DNA of 29,153 bases from an uncultured Prevotella sp. (GCA_900540885.1 UQHJ01000027.1:1-29153), one strand, 5' to 3'. Positions 7,891-16,443 are shown, numbered from the stretch's first letter. Program-made: numbers and translations. Notes: generated by a model from the letters alone, not told the origin.

Positions 7891-9219
7891 ATGAAATTAG
7901 TTGTTTTAGGTGCTGCAGAGAGCGGTGTGGGTGCTGCTATCTTAGCACAGCAAAAGGGATATGAAGTGTTCGTTTCGGACATGGGCAGCATTAAGCCTCA
8001 TTATAAAGAAATGCTCGATGCTCACCACATTCGTTGGGAAGAAGGACACCACACAGAGACCGAAATTCTTTCGGCTGATGAAGTTGTGAAGAGTCCGGGT
8101 ATCCCCGAAACGGCTCCTATGGTGGCACGTCTCATCGCACGAGGTACGCCCATACTGAGCGAAATAGAGTTTGCAGGTCGTTACACCGATGCACGTATGA
8201 TTTGCATTACGGGTAGCAATGGCAAGACGACTACTACGTCTCTTATCTACCATATACTCAAGAAGGCGGGTGTTGATGTAGGTTTAGCAGGCAATATTGG
8301 TCATAGCTTAGCCCTTCAAGTGGCTGAGGCTCCGCATAGCACTTACGTGATAGAACTATCATCGTTCCAACTTGACAATATGTACGACTTCCGTGCTAAC
8401 ATAGCCGTATTGTTGAACATTACCCCCGACCACCTCGACCGCTATGACTTTAAGATGCAAAACTACGTAGACTCGAAGATGCGCATCTTACAAAATCAAA
8501 CGGCTGATGATACTTTCGTTTATTGGCGTGAAGACGAACACGTGCCACACGAATTGACGAAGTATGCGGTAGAAAGCCGTAAATGTGGCTTCACTGACGA
8601 GTTGCAACCCGATGCAGCAGGTTATGCCCATGAGGGAAAGTTTGTGGTAAATGCTCCCGTACATTTCGAGATGCCTTTGGCTGAACTCTCTTTGCCTGGT
8701 CGTCATAATTTGCGCAACTCTTTGGCTGCTGCCATTGCTTGTTTGGCTTATGGCATTCACCCCGAAGTCGTGCGCGAAGGGTTGTCAGACTTTCCCGGAG
8801 TAGAACATCGCTTAGAGAAGGCAGGTACAGTGAAAGGCATTCACTTCGTTAACGACTCAAAAGCAACTAACGTTGATGCTTGCTATTGTGCACTTGAAAG
8901 CATGAAAACTCCCGTAGTGCTCATCTTGGGCGGCAAAGACAAGGGCAATGATTACTCACAAATCATTCCATTCGTTAGAGAAAAGTGCCGTGCTTTGGTA
9001 TTTATGGGTGTTGATAATAGCAAGTTGCACGCTAACTTTGACAATTTGGGCCTACCCATAGCCGACACGCATTCGATGAGTGAGTGTATGCAGGAGGCTG
9101 TAAAGTTAGCCCAACCAGGTGACACCGTATTGCTCAGTCCTTGTTGCGCCAGTTTCGACTTGTTCAAAAACATGGAAGACCGTGGCGAACAATTCAAGGC
9201 GTGGGTAAAGCAGTTCTGA
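7891..9219 (+). CDS. murD: UDP-N-acetylmuramoylalanine:D-glutamate ligase MurD
   Basis: MurD joins D-glutamate to UDP-MurNAc-L-alanine with ATP in the cytoplasm. The 442-residue protein opens with a Rossmann-like VVLGAAESGVGAA, followed by the ATP loop TGSNGKTTTT at residues 107-116, LNITPDHLDRYD in the central domain, HRLEKAG and NDSKATNVDA at the domain junction, and LGGKDKGNDY in the C-terminal domain. Length is normal. It is 20 bases downstream of mraY and belongs to the same transcription unit. The 340 bases after it, before ftsW, are occupied by a minisatellite. Confidence 0.97.
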   Translation: MKLVVLGAAESGVGAAILAQQKGYEVFVSDMGSIKPHYKEMLDAHHIRWEEGHHTETEILSADEVVKSPGIPETAPMVARLIARGTPILSEIEFAGRYTDARMICITGSNGKTTTTSLIYHILKKAGVDVGLAGNIGHSLALQVAEAPHSTYVIELSSFQLDNMYDFRANIAVLLNITPDHLDRYDFKMQNYVDSKMRILQNQTADDTFVYWREDEHVPHELTKYAVESRKCGFTDELQPDAAGYAHEGKFVVNAPVHFEMPLAELSLPGRHNLRNSLAAAIACLAYGIHPEVVREGLSDFPGVEHRLEKAGTVKGIHFVNDSKATNVDACYCALESMKTPVVLILGGKDKGNDYSQIIPFVREKCRALVFMGVDNSKLHANFDNLGLPIADTHSMSECMQEAVKLAQPGDTVLLSPCCASFDLFKNMEDRGEQFKAWVKQF

Positions 9220-9220
9220 G

Positions 9221-9498
9221 TTTATTGAGTTTAATAAGTTTATTGAGTTTAATAAGTTTATTGAGTTTAATAAGTTTATGAGTTTAATAAGTTTATTGGG
9301 TTTAATAAGTTTATGAGTTTAATAAGTTTATTGAGTTTAATAAGTTTATTGAGTTTAATAAGTTTATGAGTTTAATAAGTTTATTGAGTTTAATAAGTTT
9401 ATTGAGTTTAATAAGTTTATTGGGTTTAATAAGTTTATTGAGTTTAATAAGTTTAAGAGTTTAATAAGTTTATTGGGTTTAATAAGTTTATGAGTTTG
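9221..9498. repeat. 17/18-bp minisatellite between murD and ftsW
   Basis: Fifteen complete head-to-tail units and one partial unit fill the gap, starting two bases after the murD stop. The main unit is TTTATTGAGTTTAATAAG (18 bases); several copies have TTTATTGGG, and 17-base copies have TTTATGAG or TTTAAGAG. Units are otherwise almost identical, so the array is young or kept uniform by slippage or conversion. There are no spacers, so it is not a CRISPR array. Mixed 17- and 18-base units break any reading frame. Copy number is expected to vary between strains. Confidence 0.95.
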
Positions 9499-9503
9499 TG
9501 GGG

Positions 9504-9547
9504 CTTATTAAACCTATTAAACTCATTAAACTTATTAAACTCATAAA
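9504..9547. repeat. Inverted copies ending the minisatellite
   Basis: Immediately after the array the sequence turns into its reverse complement: CTTATTAAACCTATTAAA, then CTCATTAAA, then CTTATTAAACTCATAAA. About two and a half inverted units can pair with almost any copy in the array, giving alternative hairpins in DNA or in the murD-ftsW transcript. The ftsW start codon lies 13 bases downstream, so these hairpins could influence ftsW translation or readthrough from murD. Confidence 0.8.
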
Positions 9548-9559
9548 AAAATATCTCCC

Positions 9560-10933
9560 ATGGGATTTTTTTCGAAAAAAAATAAGGTAGAGCCTACAGC
9601 AGAGCCAATGGTTGATGTGGCAAGCCCAGAGGTAGCTGCCCCTGAGGTGGCTTCTTCATCATCGGCTGGCGAGGTGAGTGCTCAAGCCGAGAAGCGCCCC
9701 CATCGCTCAATCGGTGCCCTTTTCATGGGCGATAGAGTAATATGGGTGGTGTACTTCTTTTTGTGCATTATATCACTTATTGAAGTGTATAGTGCAGCCA
9801 GTACGTTGGCCTATAAGAGTGGTCGCTTTTGGGATCCTTTGGTCAAGCAAGCCCTATTCTTAGCAGCAGGTACATTGGTGGCCTTGGTTATCCACCGCAT
9901 ACCCTGCCGAATGTTTAAGGCACTTCCCATATTGTGTTGGCCACTTTCGTTGCTGCTATTGAGTATCACATTAATGGGAGGTAGCACCAACGGCGCTTCC
10001 CGTTGGATAGATTGGGGTTTTGTACAGTTTCAGCCCTCAGAGATAGCCAAGGGTTCGGTAGTGTTGTCCGTTGCACTTATACTTTCGCGTTTGCAACGTG
10101 AGGGAGGGGCAGACCGTAGAGCTTTCAAAATTATCATGATTGTACTCGGTTTCCCTTTGGCACTTATTGTAACTGAAAATCTTTCAACGGCAGGCTTGCT
10201 CTTTGGCGTAGTGTTTATTATGATGTTTATAGGTCGTGTGCCGCTTACGCAATTGGGTAAACTTTTGGGTGTAATAGCGCTTATCGGCACAGTCGTGGGC
10301 GTGCTTACCTTCTTTTCGACCGACGTGCCAGGTCTGCACCGTTTAGAAACGTGGAAGCATCGTGTCGAAACGCACATATCAGGCGATGAAAATAGTCGTG
10401 ATGACGACCCTGCCACCTACGATATAGACAAAGGAGCACAAGTGGCGCATGCCAATATAGCCATAGCATCGAGCAATGGTATAGGCCGTATGCCAGGCAA
10501 CTCTGTGCAACGTGACTTCTTGAGTCAAGCCTTCTCCGACTTCATCTTTGCGGTGATAATAGAGGAGATGGGGTTATGGGGTGCGGCCATTGTGGTCTTC
10601 CTATACATAATACTCCTCTTCCGAGCGGGGCGCATCGCGAGTCGATGTGAACGTAATTTCCCTGCCTTCTTAATTATGGGTTTAACCTTACTGCTCGTTT
10701 CGCAGGCGATACTCAATATGATGGTGGCCGTAGGTTTGTTCCCTGTGACGGGGCAGCCTTTACCCCTCATAAGCCGTGGTGGTACGTCAACGCTTATTAA
10801 CTGTGCTTATATTGGCATGATACTCAGTGTGAGTCGTTATGCTAAGCAAACGGATCACCCTGTTCATACGCAGTTTGACGGTCCTATGACCGATATCAAA
10901 CATACGGAAGAGCGACGGAAGGTAAAACGCTAA
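9560..10933 (+). CDS. ftsW: Lipid II polymerase FtsW (SEDS family)
   Basis: FtsW is the septal SEDS glycosyltransferase that polymerises lipid II together with FtsI. The 457-residue protein has an extended hydrophilic, Ala/Glu/Pro-rich cytoplasmic N-terminus (1-58) and then about ten membrane spans. Family signatures are GNSVQRDFLSQAFSDFIFA in the large loop region, NGIGRMPG just before it, and PLPLISRGGTSTLI near the C-terminus. A large periplasmic loop carries a charged DENSRDDD-like stretch. The start codon ATGGGATTT follows the minisatellite. It is the last gene of the cluster here; a perfect hairpin 24 bases after its stop ends transcription. Confidence 0.96.
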   Translation: MGFFSKKNKVEPTAEPMVDVASPEVAAPEVASSSSAGEVSAQAEKRPHRSIGALFMGDRVIWVVYFFLCIISLIEVYSAASTLAYKSGRFWDPLVKQALFLAAGTLVALVIHRIPCRMFKALPILCWPLSLLLLSITLMGGSTNGASRWIDWGFVQFQPSEIAKGSVVLSVALILSRLQREGGADRRAFKIIMIVLGFPLALIVTENLSTAGLLFGVVFIMMFIGRVPLTQLGKLLGVIALIGTVVGVLTFFSTDVPGLHRLETWKHRVETHISGDENSRDDDPATYDIDKGAQVAHANIAIASSNGIGRMPGNSVQRDFLSQAFSDFIFAVIIEEMGLWGAAIVVFLYIILLFRAGRIASRCERNFPAFLIMGLTLLLVSQAILNMMVAVGLFPVTGQPLPLISRGGTSTLINCAYIGMILSVSRYAKQTDHPVHTQFDGPMTDIKHTEERRKVKR

Positions 10934-10956
10934 ACTGAAATTTATCGTTTATAAAA

Positions 10957-10997
10957 ACAGAGAATGCATTATCAATAGTTGATAATGCATTCTCTGT
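10957..10997. terminator. Bidirectional terminator between ftsW and nadB
   Basis: A perfect 19-bp stem (10957-10975 with 10979-10997, arm ACAGAGAATGCATTATCAA) has a 3-base loop. It is followed by TCTTTTTG on the plus strand, and by a T-run on the minus strand from the AAAAA before it. It lies between the convergent ftsW and nadB stop codons and can serve both. Confidence 0.9.
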
Positions 10998-11016
10998 CTT
11001 TTTGTGTTTAATGTGT

Positions 11017-12606
11017 TTAATTTTGGTCGTAAGCGTGCTTAGGATAGTCAACGGTGTAGTGAAGACCGCGGCTCTCTTTGCGTTCAAGCGCTTGACGCGT
11101 GATGAGATAGCCCACGTTGATCATGTTGCGAAGTTCGCAAATGTCGCGTGTTGCCTTCACCTTCTTGTAGAGCTCTTCCGTCTCCTCGTACAAGAGGTCG
11201 AGACGCGTCCAAGCACGTTTCAGACGAAGGTCAGAACGTACAATGCCTACGTAAGCTGACATCACCTGTTCTACTTCTTTGACATCTTGAGCGATGAGCA
11301 CCTTCTCTTCGTTCGTAAGCGTACCCTTATCGTTCCATTCAGGCACCTTGTCATTGAATGTGTACTTGTCAATATTCTCGATAGAGTGCTTAGCGGCAGC
11401 GTCGGCATAGACCACAGCCTCGATGAGAGAGTTGCTCGCCAAACGGTTGCCACCATGCAGTCCTGTGCATGAACATTCACCCACGGCATACAAGCGGTTG
11501 ATAGACGAACAAGCGTTTAAGTCGACCTTGATACCCCCACAAAGGTAGTGGGCACAAGGTACAACGGGAATGTATTGCTTTGTAATGTCGATGCCAATAG
11601 AAAGACACTTCTGGTAGATGTTGGGGAAGTGGTGCTTCGTCTCCTCAGGGTCTTTGTGGGTTACGTCCAAGCAAACGTGGTCAAGACCATGAATTTTCAT
11701 TTCCTTATCAATGGCACGTGCTACGATGTCGCGTGGCGCGAGTGAAAGACGCTTGTCGTACTTCTGCATAAACTCCTCGCCATTGGGTAAACGGAGAATA
11801 CCGCCATAACCGCGCATGGCCTCGGTGATAAGGTAAGCAGGGTGCTTCTCGCGTGGATTGTAAAGGGCCGTGGGGTGGAATTGTATGAACTCCATGCCTT
11901 CAACGGTAGCTTTAGCACGATAGGCCATAGCGATGCCGTCGCCTGTGGCAATCTCGGGGTTCGTTGTCGTGGCATATACGGCACCACAACCGCCTGTGCA
12001 GAGTACGGTGACACGTGATAGGAATGTGTCAATTTTCTGTGTGTCGGGGTCGAGTACGTAAGCACCATAGCATTCAATGTCGGGCGTGCGGCGTGTTACC
12101 TCAATGCCCAAGTGGTGTTGCGTTATGATCTCAACGGCGAAGTGATTTTCAAGTACCGTGATGTTGGGGTCGCGACGCACGGCTTCAATCAGTCCGCGCT
12201 GAATTTCGAAGCCTGTATCGTCGGCATGATGTAAGATGCGGAACTCAGAGTGGCCACCTTCGCGGTGAAGGTCGAAAGTGCCGTCTTCCTTCTTATCAAA
12301 GTTTACACCCCACTTAACCATGCGCTCAATGCCTGCGGGTGCATTTTTTACTACTTGTTCAACAGCACGAGGATCGGATATGTAGTCGCCTGCTATCATT
12401 GTATCTTTGATGTGCTTCTCAAAGTTGTCAATCTTCAAGTTCGTCACAGAAGCTACACCGCCTTGAGCTTTGGCCGTGTTAGCCTCTTCGATTGAAGTTT
12501 TGCAGACGAGGGCCACCTTACCTTTGCCCGAGGCGGCCACCTGGAGGGCGTAACTCATTCCAGCAACGCCAGAACCAATTACTAAAAAGTCGAATTTGCG
12601 TATCAT
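11017..12606 (-). CDS. nadB: L-aspartate oxidase NadB
   Basis: NadB is an FAD enzyme that oxidises L-aspartate to iminoaspartate, the first step of de novo NAD synthesis. The 529-residue protein opens with the dinucleotide-binding motif FLVIGSGVAGMSYA (residues 7-20). NTAKAQGGVASV is at about 43-54, GGHSEFRILHHADDTG at 117-132, and GLHGGNRLASNSLIEAVVY in the C-terminal half of the flavoprotein domain. This combination separates it from the related succinate dehydrogenase flavoprotein subunit. The helical C-terminal domain is present and length is normal. nadA and nadC are not adjacent, so the gene stands alone, convergent to ftsW. Confidence 0.95.
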   Translation of the reverse strand: MIRKFDFLVIGSGVAGMSYALQVAASGKGKVALVCKTSIEEANTAKAQGGVASVTNLKIDNFEKHIKDTMIAGDYISDPRAVEQVVKNAPAGIERMVKWGVNFDKKEDGTFDLHREGGHSEFRILHHADDTGFEIQRGLIEAVRRDPNITVLENHFAVEIITQHHLGIEVTRRTPDIECYGAYVLDPDTQKIDTFLSRVTVLCTGGCGAVYATTTNPEIATGDGIAMAYRAKATVEGMEFIQFHPTALYNPREKHPAYLITEAMRGYGGILRLPNGEEFMQKYDKRLSLAPRDIVARAIDKEMKIHGLDHVCLDVTHKDPEETKHHFPNIYQKCLSIGIDITKQYIPVVPCAHYLCGGIKVDLNACSSINRLYAVGECSCTGLHGGNRLASNSLIEAVVYADAAAKHSIENIDKYTFNDKVPEWNDKGTLTNEEKVLIAQDVKEVEQVMSAYVGIVRSDLRLKRAWTRLDLLYEETEELYKKVKATRDICELRNMINVGYLITRQALERKESRGLHYTVDYPKHAYDQN

Positions 12607-12628
12607 CGGTATGTTCGCTAATTTGCCG

Positions 12629-12636
12629 CGAAATTA
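12629..12636 (-). promoter_or_regulatory. Possible nadB -7 element
   Basis: Read on the minus strand, TAATTTCGC lies about 22 bases upstream of the nadB ATG and resembles TAnnTTTGC with one change. The ddh gene has a similar TAACTTCGC upstream. No convincing -33 element is seen. Confidence 0.3.
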
Positions 12637-12679
12637 CAAAATGTTCATTGAAAATAAAAGGCAACTAAATGGAAATACG

Positions 12680-12687
12680 TATATTTG
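12680..12687 (+). promoter_or_regulatory. -7 element of the toxin-antitoxin operon
   Basis: TATATTTG followed by CA matches TAnnTTTG exactly. Transcription would begin near 12694, which lies after the ATG at 12669 and before the ATG at 12714. This decides the antitoxin start in favour of 12714. The -33 region is weak. Confidence 0.5.
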
Positions 12688-12713
12688 CATATAATTCAAA
12701 CGTTTTGTTAGTT

Positions 12714-13007
12714 ATGGCTACGCTTACTCTCGATCGCAATGAGGCGATAAAAACGGACTTCATCAACCTAATAAATAGTGCTACCGATATGGGTGTACTC
12801 GAAAAACTTTACAAACAGGCTAAGAAGGCTTTGTCTGCATCTACTACTGCTAAAGTTCAGGAAGAGGACGGAGATAGCAAGGAGTATATCCTTGCTGGAC
12901 TTGCTGAGGCTTGTAGAGAAATGAAGTTGGCTCGAATGGGACTAGTACATGGAATTGATGCTAGGGACTACATAAAAATGCTCGAAGATGAAGATAACAA
13001 TTTATAG
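12714..13007 (+). CDS. Putative antitoxin of a type II toxin-antitoxin pair
   Basis: This 97-residue acidic protein is not one I recognise. The start at 12714 (MATLTLDRNEA) is preferred over an in-frame ATG at 12669 because a -7 element at 12680-12687 lies between them. The N-terminal third (TLTLDRNEAIKTDFINLINS) could form a strand and helix, the middle is Lys/Ala-rich, and the C-terminus (KMLEDEDNNL) is very acidic, as expected for a segment wrapping a basic toxin. The last 20 bases overlap the start of the toxin gene, so the two are translationally coupled. Function is inferred only from size, order and coupling. Confidence 0.65.
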   Translation: MATLTLDRNEAIKTDFINLINSATDMGVLEKLYKQAKKALSASTTAKVQEEDGDSKEYILAGLAEACREMKLARMGLVHGIDARDYIKMLEDEDNNL

Positions 13008-13323
13008 TGCATTCAGCAAAGAGCAAAAGCATTTACGCAAGCGATATAAAAATATCAACAAAGATATTATTAAGCTCATTAATGAGCTGCAAGAAAATCC
13101 TCTTCTCGGTACAGACTTAGGGAATGGAATTCGGAAGATTCGCATGAAAATAAGTGATAAAGGGAAGGGGAAAAGAGCTGGAGCACGTGTTATAACATTG
13201 CTTACAACATTGTCAGAGACTGACGGCGAACTTGGTCTGCACTACATTTATGACAAATCGGAGCGTGAAAGCATCTCTGATAAAGAACTAAATGAGATAA
13301 TAAAGTCAAATTTTTCTTTGTAA
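12988..13323 (+). CDS. RelE/ParE-family toxin
   Basis: The 111-residue basic product resembles the RelE/ParE superfamily, small proteins that cleave ribosome-bound mRNA or inhibit gyrase. The typical layout is visible: a helical, lysine-rich N-terminal half (KDIIKLINELQENPLLGTDL), GNGIRKIRMKISDKGKGKR, then the strand ARVITLLTTL and the C-terminal YIYDKSERESISDKELNEII. In recalled Bacteroidetes relatives the segment reads GGARVI; here it is AGARVI. The gene overlaps the antitoxin gene by 20 bases. Which target it attacks cannot be told from the sequence. Confidence 0.8.
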   Translation: MKITIYSAFSKEQKHLRKRYKNINKDIIKLINELQENPLLGTDLGNGIRKIRMKISDKGKGKRAGARVITLLTTLSETDGELGLHYIYDKSERESISDKELNEIIKSNFSL

Positions 13324-13373
13324 AAAATAGGCTGCGGCTCAACAAAACGTTCAAGTAAACTTGATGTCTTGCT

Positions 13374-13381
13374 TATTTTTG
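13374..13381 (+). promoter_or_regulatory. Probable -7 element for the M16 peptidase gene
   Basis: TATTTTTG matches TAnnTTTG, 60 bases upstream of the ATG at 13442. The predicted start near 13388 gives a leader of about 54 bases. No clear TTTG at -33 is seen. The gap before it (13324-13373) shows no terminator for the toxin gene. Confidence 0.45.
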
Positions 13382-13441
13382 TAGTAAATCGCCCCCATTC
13401 AGCGTCAAATCTAAAAGAAATAATAACTCAATTATTATACA

Positions 13442-16294
13442 ATGAACAAAATCAAAGCACTTTTGCTGTTGTTGGTGGCATTCATCGCATTGCCTACCTT
13501 AGCACAGCAGTTGCCCACGTTGCCTGTTGATAAGGACGTGCGCATTGGTAAGTTGCCCAACGGATTGACCTATTATATCCGTCATAACAACTTGCCCGAA
13601 AATCGTGCCAACTTTTACATCGCACAAAAGGTTGGTGCCGTGCAGGAAGAGGAAAGCCAACGCGGCTTGGCTCACTTCTTGGAGCACATGTGTTTTAATG
13701 GTACAAACAACTTCCCTGGCGATGCGCTTACTAAGTTTTGTGAGCGCATTGGTGTAAAGTTTGGTCAAAACCTCAATGCTTATACCTCTACGGACGAGAC
13801 GGTATACAACATTGACGATGTGCCTGTAACCGAAAGCAACGTTGACTCTTGCTTGCTCATTCTCCACGACTGGGCCGATGGCTTGACGCTTGATCCCAAA
13901 GAGATTGACAAAGAGCGTGGCGTAATCCACGAAGAGTGGCGTATGCGCTCAAGTGCCTCACAGCGCATCTTCGAGCGCAACTTGGCTACGCTTTATCCCA
14001 ACTCTCGTTATGGCCACCGTTTCCCTATCGGCTTGATGAGCGTAGTTGATAACTTTAAGCCCAAAGAGTTGCGCGACTACTATGAGAAGTGGTATCGTCC
14101 CGACTTGCAAGGCATTATTATCGTAGGCGACATTGACGTTGATAAGGTAGAGGCTAAGATTAAGAAATTCTTCTCACCCATTGTAATGCCTGAGAATGCT
14201 GCGAAGTACGAACACTATCCTGTGCCCGACAATGTAGAGCCTATCTACGTTATCGATAAGGATAAGGAGCAGAGCCAAGCTTACATTCAAGTTATGTTTA
14301 AGCACGATCCCCTTGTGCCCGAAGAGTACAAGAATACGACAGCCTACCTCACCGTACAATTGATGAAGACTGTAGCCAGCAGTGCTTTCAACGCACGCTT
14401 GAGCGAGGCTGCACAGAAGCCTGACTGCTCCTTTGTTTATGCTGGAGCAGAAGATGGTAACTACATCATCTCAAAGACGAAAGATGCTTATAGCGTAATC
14501 ATCGTACCCAAACCTGGTCAAGATAAGGAAGCACTTGAGGCTGTTATGAAGGAGATCAAGCGCGTCGATGAGTTCGGCTTCACAGGTACTGAAATCAATC
14601 GTGCTAGCGAAGAGTTTATGAGTGGCATCGAAACAATCTACAACAATCGCGACAAGCAGAAGAATAGCTTCTACGTTCCCCAGTACGTTCGCCATTTCCT
14701 CGAGAATGATCCTATCCCCTCAATTGAGGACGAGTATAACACTTATAAGATGATGACGCAGCAGATGAACCAAATGCAAATGTTGGCTCCTGCTTCTTCA
14801 GAACTCTTTAAGGAACTCACTGCACGTACCGATACAAACTTCGTGTGCATGGCTATGTATCCTGAAAAGGAGGGCGTAACCATTCCTACGGTCGACCAAT
14901 TCAAGCAAGCTATTGCTGCTGCTAAGGCTGCTAAGGTAGAGGCTTACGTTGACAATGTAAAGAACGAACCACTCGTTCCTACTCTCCCCAAGAAGGGTAA
15001 AATCGTAAAGGAAACACCTGCAGAGTTTGGTTACACTTGCTGGACTTTATCAAATGGCGCTCGCGTATTCTTTAAGAAAACTGACTACAACGACTCTGAG
15101 GTGCAATTCGTAGCTAGCAGCTTCGGCGGTCAGAATGCAATCATTACAAAGGATATTGTCAATACAAAGTTGATGTCTCAGGTAATGAACTCTATCGGTG
15201 TGGGCAACTTTAATAGCACTGAGTTGCAGAAGAAATTGGCTGGTAAGCAAGTAGGCTGTGGCGTTGACTTGGATAATACAACAGAGAACATCTCTGGTAC
15301 TTCAACTCCTAAGGACTTGCGTACACTCTTTGAACTTATCTACCTCCGTTTCCAAGCTCCTTGCAACGATGTTGACGGTTATAACAATACAATCACTATG
15401 TTGCGCACAAGCCTTGAAAATGCTGAAAAGCAACCTATGAAGGCTTACTCTGACTCTTTGCAGGCTACGCTTTATGGTCATAACCCCTTGCGCGCTTCGC
15501 TCAAGTTGGCTGACCTCAACAAGGCAAACTTCGAAACAATTAAGAAGTTGTACAGCGAGCGCTTCAATGCGGCTGGCGACTTTGACTTCTTCTTCACTGG
15601 TGCACTCAATGTTGACTCTCTCCGTGAGTTTACTGAACAATACATTGCTCCGCTCAAGGGCGTAAAGAAGCGCGAACATTACATCGACCTCAAAGTTGAA
15701 CCCGTACAAGGTGTGGTTAACAACCACTTCTTCCGTCAAATGGAAACACCTCAGGCCATAGTTGTTCAGATTTATTCAGGTAAGAATCCTTATACAATGA
15801 AGGAAGCTGCCGTGGTTAACGCTCTCGGTGCCGTACTTACGCAACGTTATCTCAAGAGCATTCGTGAGGACGCTGGTATTGCTTACAGTGTGGGTACTGA
15901 CGGTTCTGCCTCTTACGGTGTGAACGATCGTTATTCACTCGTAACTCAATGTCCTGTAAAGCCTGCTCAGCTTGACTCAGCTCTCTTGCTTATGAAGCAA
16001 GGCATTGAAGATATTGCAAAGAATGGTGTAACGGCTGACGAACTTGAGAAGGTACTCGCCTTTGAGTTGAAGGATTATGCCGACAACCAAAAGAAGAATG
16101 GTTATTGGATGAACCTTATCACAGAGAAGGTAGTTTGGAACAAAGACCTCCGCACTAACTACGAGGCTACACTCAAGAGCATTACTTCAAAGGATATTCA
16201 AGACTTTGTTAACAACGTAGTGCTCAAGCAAAACAACTGCATCACCGTCTCTATGCGTCCTACTGACATGACTGAAAAGGATGGTGTGAAGTAA
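13442..16294 (+). CDS. Secreted M16-family zinc metallopeptidase
   Basis: M16 peptidases are clamshell zinc enzymes (pitrilysin, PqqL, insulysin) that degrade peptides. A signal peptide covers residues 1-21 (hydrophobic core LLLLLVAFIALPTLA), so the enzyme is exported. The inverted zinc motif HFLEH is at 78-82 (His78, Glu81, His82), and the third ligand Glu158 lies in DKERGVIHEEW at the family spacing. The 950-residue length fits two tandem M16 halves; the second half lacks the zinc motif and carries YLKSIREDAGIAYSV, the region with the Arg/Tyr pair used for substrate binding. It is a single-gene unit with its own promoter-like site and terminator. Substrate is unknown. Confidence 0.92.
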   Translation: MNKIKALLLLLVAFIALPTLAQQLPTLPVDKDVRIGKLPNGLTYYIRHNNLPENRANFYIAQKVGAVQEEESQRGLAHFLEHMCFNGTNNFPGDALTKFCERIGVKFGQNLNAYTSTDETVYNIDDVPVTESNVDSCLLILHDWADGLTLDPKEIDKERGVIHEEWRMRSSASQRIFERNLATLYPNSRYGHRFPIGLMSVVDNFKPKELRDYYEKWYRPDLQGIIIVGDIDVDKVEAKIKKFFSPIVMPENAAKYEHYPVPDNVEPIYVIDKDKEQSQAYIQVMFKHDPLVPEEYKNTTAYLTVQLMKTVASSAFNARLSEAAQKPDCSFVYAGAEDGNYIISKTKDAYSVIIVPKPGQDKEALEAVMKEIKRVDEFGFTGTEINRASEEFMSGIETIYNNRDKQKNSFYVPQYVRHFLENDPIPSIEDEYNTYKMMTQQMNQMQMLAPASSELFKELTARTDTNFVCMAMYPEKEGVTIPTVDQFKQAIAAAKAAKVEAYVDNVKNEPLVPTLPKKGKIVKETPAEFGYTCWTLSNGARVFFKKTDYNDSEVQFVASSFGGQNAIITKDIVNTKLMSQVMNSIGVGNFNSTELQKKLAGKQVGCGVDLDNTTENISGTSTPKDLRTLFELIYLRFQAPCNDVDGYNNTITMLRTSLENAEKQPMKAYSDSLQATLYGHNPLRASLKLADLNKANFETIKKLYSERFNAAGDFDFFFTGALNVDSLREFTEQYIAPLKGVKKREHYIDLKVEPVQGVVNNHFFRQMETPQAIVVQIYSGKNPYTMKEAAVVNALGAVLTQRYLKSIREDAGIAYSVGTDGSASYGVNDRYSLVTQCPVKPAQLDSALLLMKQGIEDIAKNGVTADELEKVLAFELKDYADNQKKNGYWMNLITEKVVWNKDLRTNYEATLKSITSKDIQDFVNNVVLKQNNCITVSMRPTDMTEKDGVK

Positions 16295-16328
16295 TATCAC
16301 TTCCTAACATTATACACATCTTAATATT

Positions 16329-16365
16329 AGCCATGCTTACTCAAAAGGTAAGCGTGGCTTTTTTT
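16329..16365 (+). terminator. Intrinsic terminator of the M16 peptidase gene
   Basis: A 12-bp stem (16329-16340 AGCCATGCTTAC with 16348-16359, one G-U pair) with a 7-base loop is followed by seven T residues. It begins 34 bases after the stop codon. Confidence 0.9.
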
Positions 16366-16370
16366 GATTT

Positions 16371-16443
16371 AATTTAATGGGGCCTCTCTCCCTAACCTCT
16401 TCCCCGACTAGGGGAGGGGTTGGGGAGAGAGGCCCATTAAATT
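16371..16443. repeat. Long GC-rich palindrome
   Basis: The arms 16371-16405 and 16411-16443 are inverted copies, with AATTTAATGG at the outer end, then pyrimidine-rich CCTCTCTCCC and CTTCCCC, and a 5-base centre. One extra G and a few mismatches interrupt the pairing. The strand asymmetry of C and G runs is strong. It lies just behind the terminator and resembles dispersed GGGGAGGGGTTGGGGAGAG-type palindromes I recall from other genomes. The rest of the 305-base gap (16444-16599) is AT-rich with a promoter-like site. Confidence 0.8.

Noticed and set aside
9221..9498. CRISPR array
   Set aside because: The units are contiguous 17/18-base copies without spacers, and no cas genes are in the window.
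9221..9498. Repetitive peptide gene (18-base unit reads FIEFNK in one frame)
   Set aside because: Seventeen-base units shift the frame repeatedly and other frames have stops.
12669..12713. N-terminal extension of the antitoxin from ATG 12669
   Set aside because: The consensus -7 element at 12680-12687 lies inside it, so the transcript would begin after this ATG.
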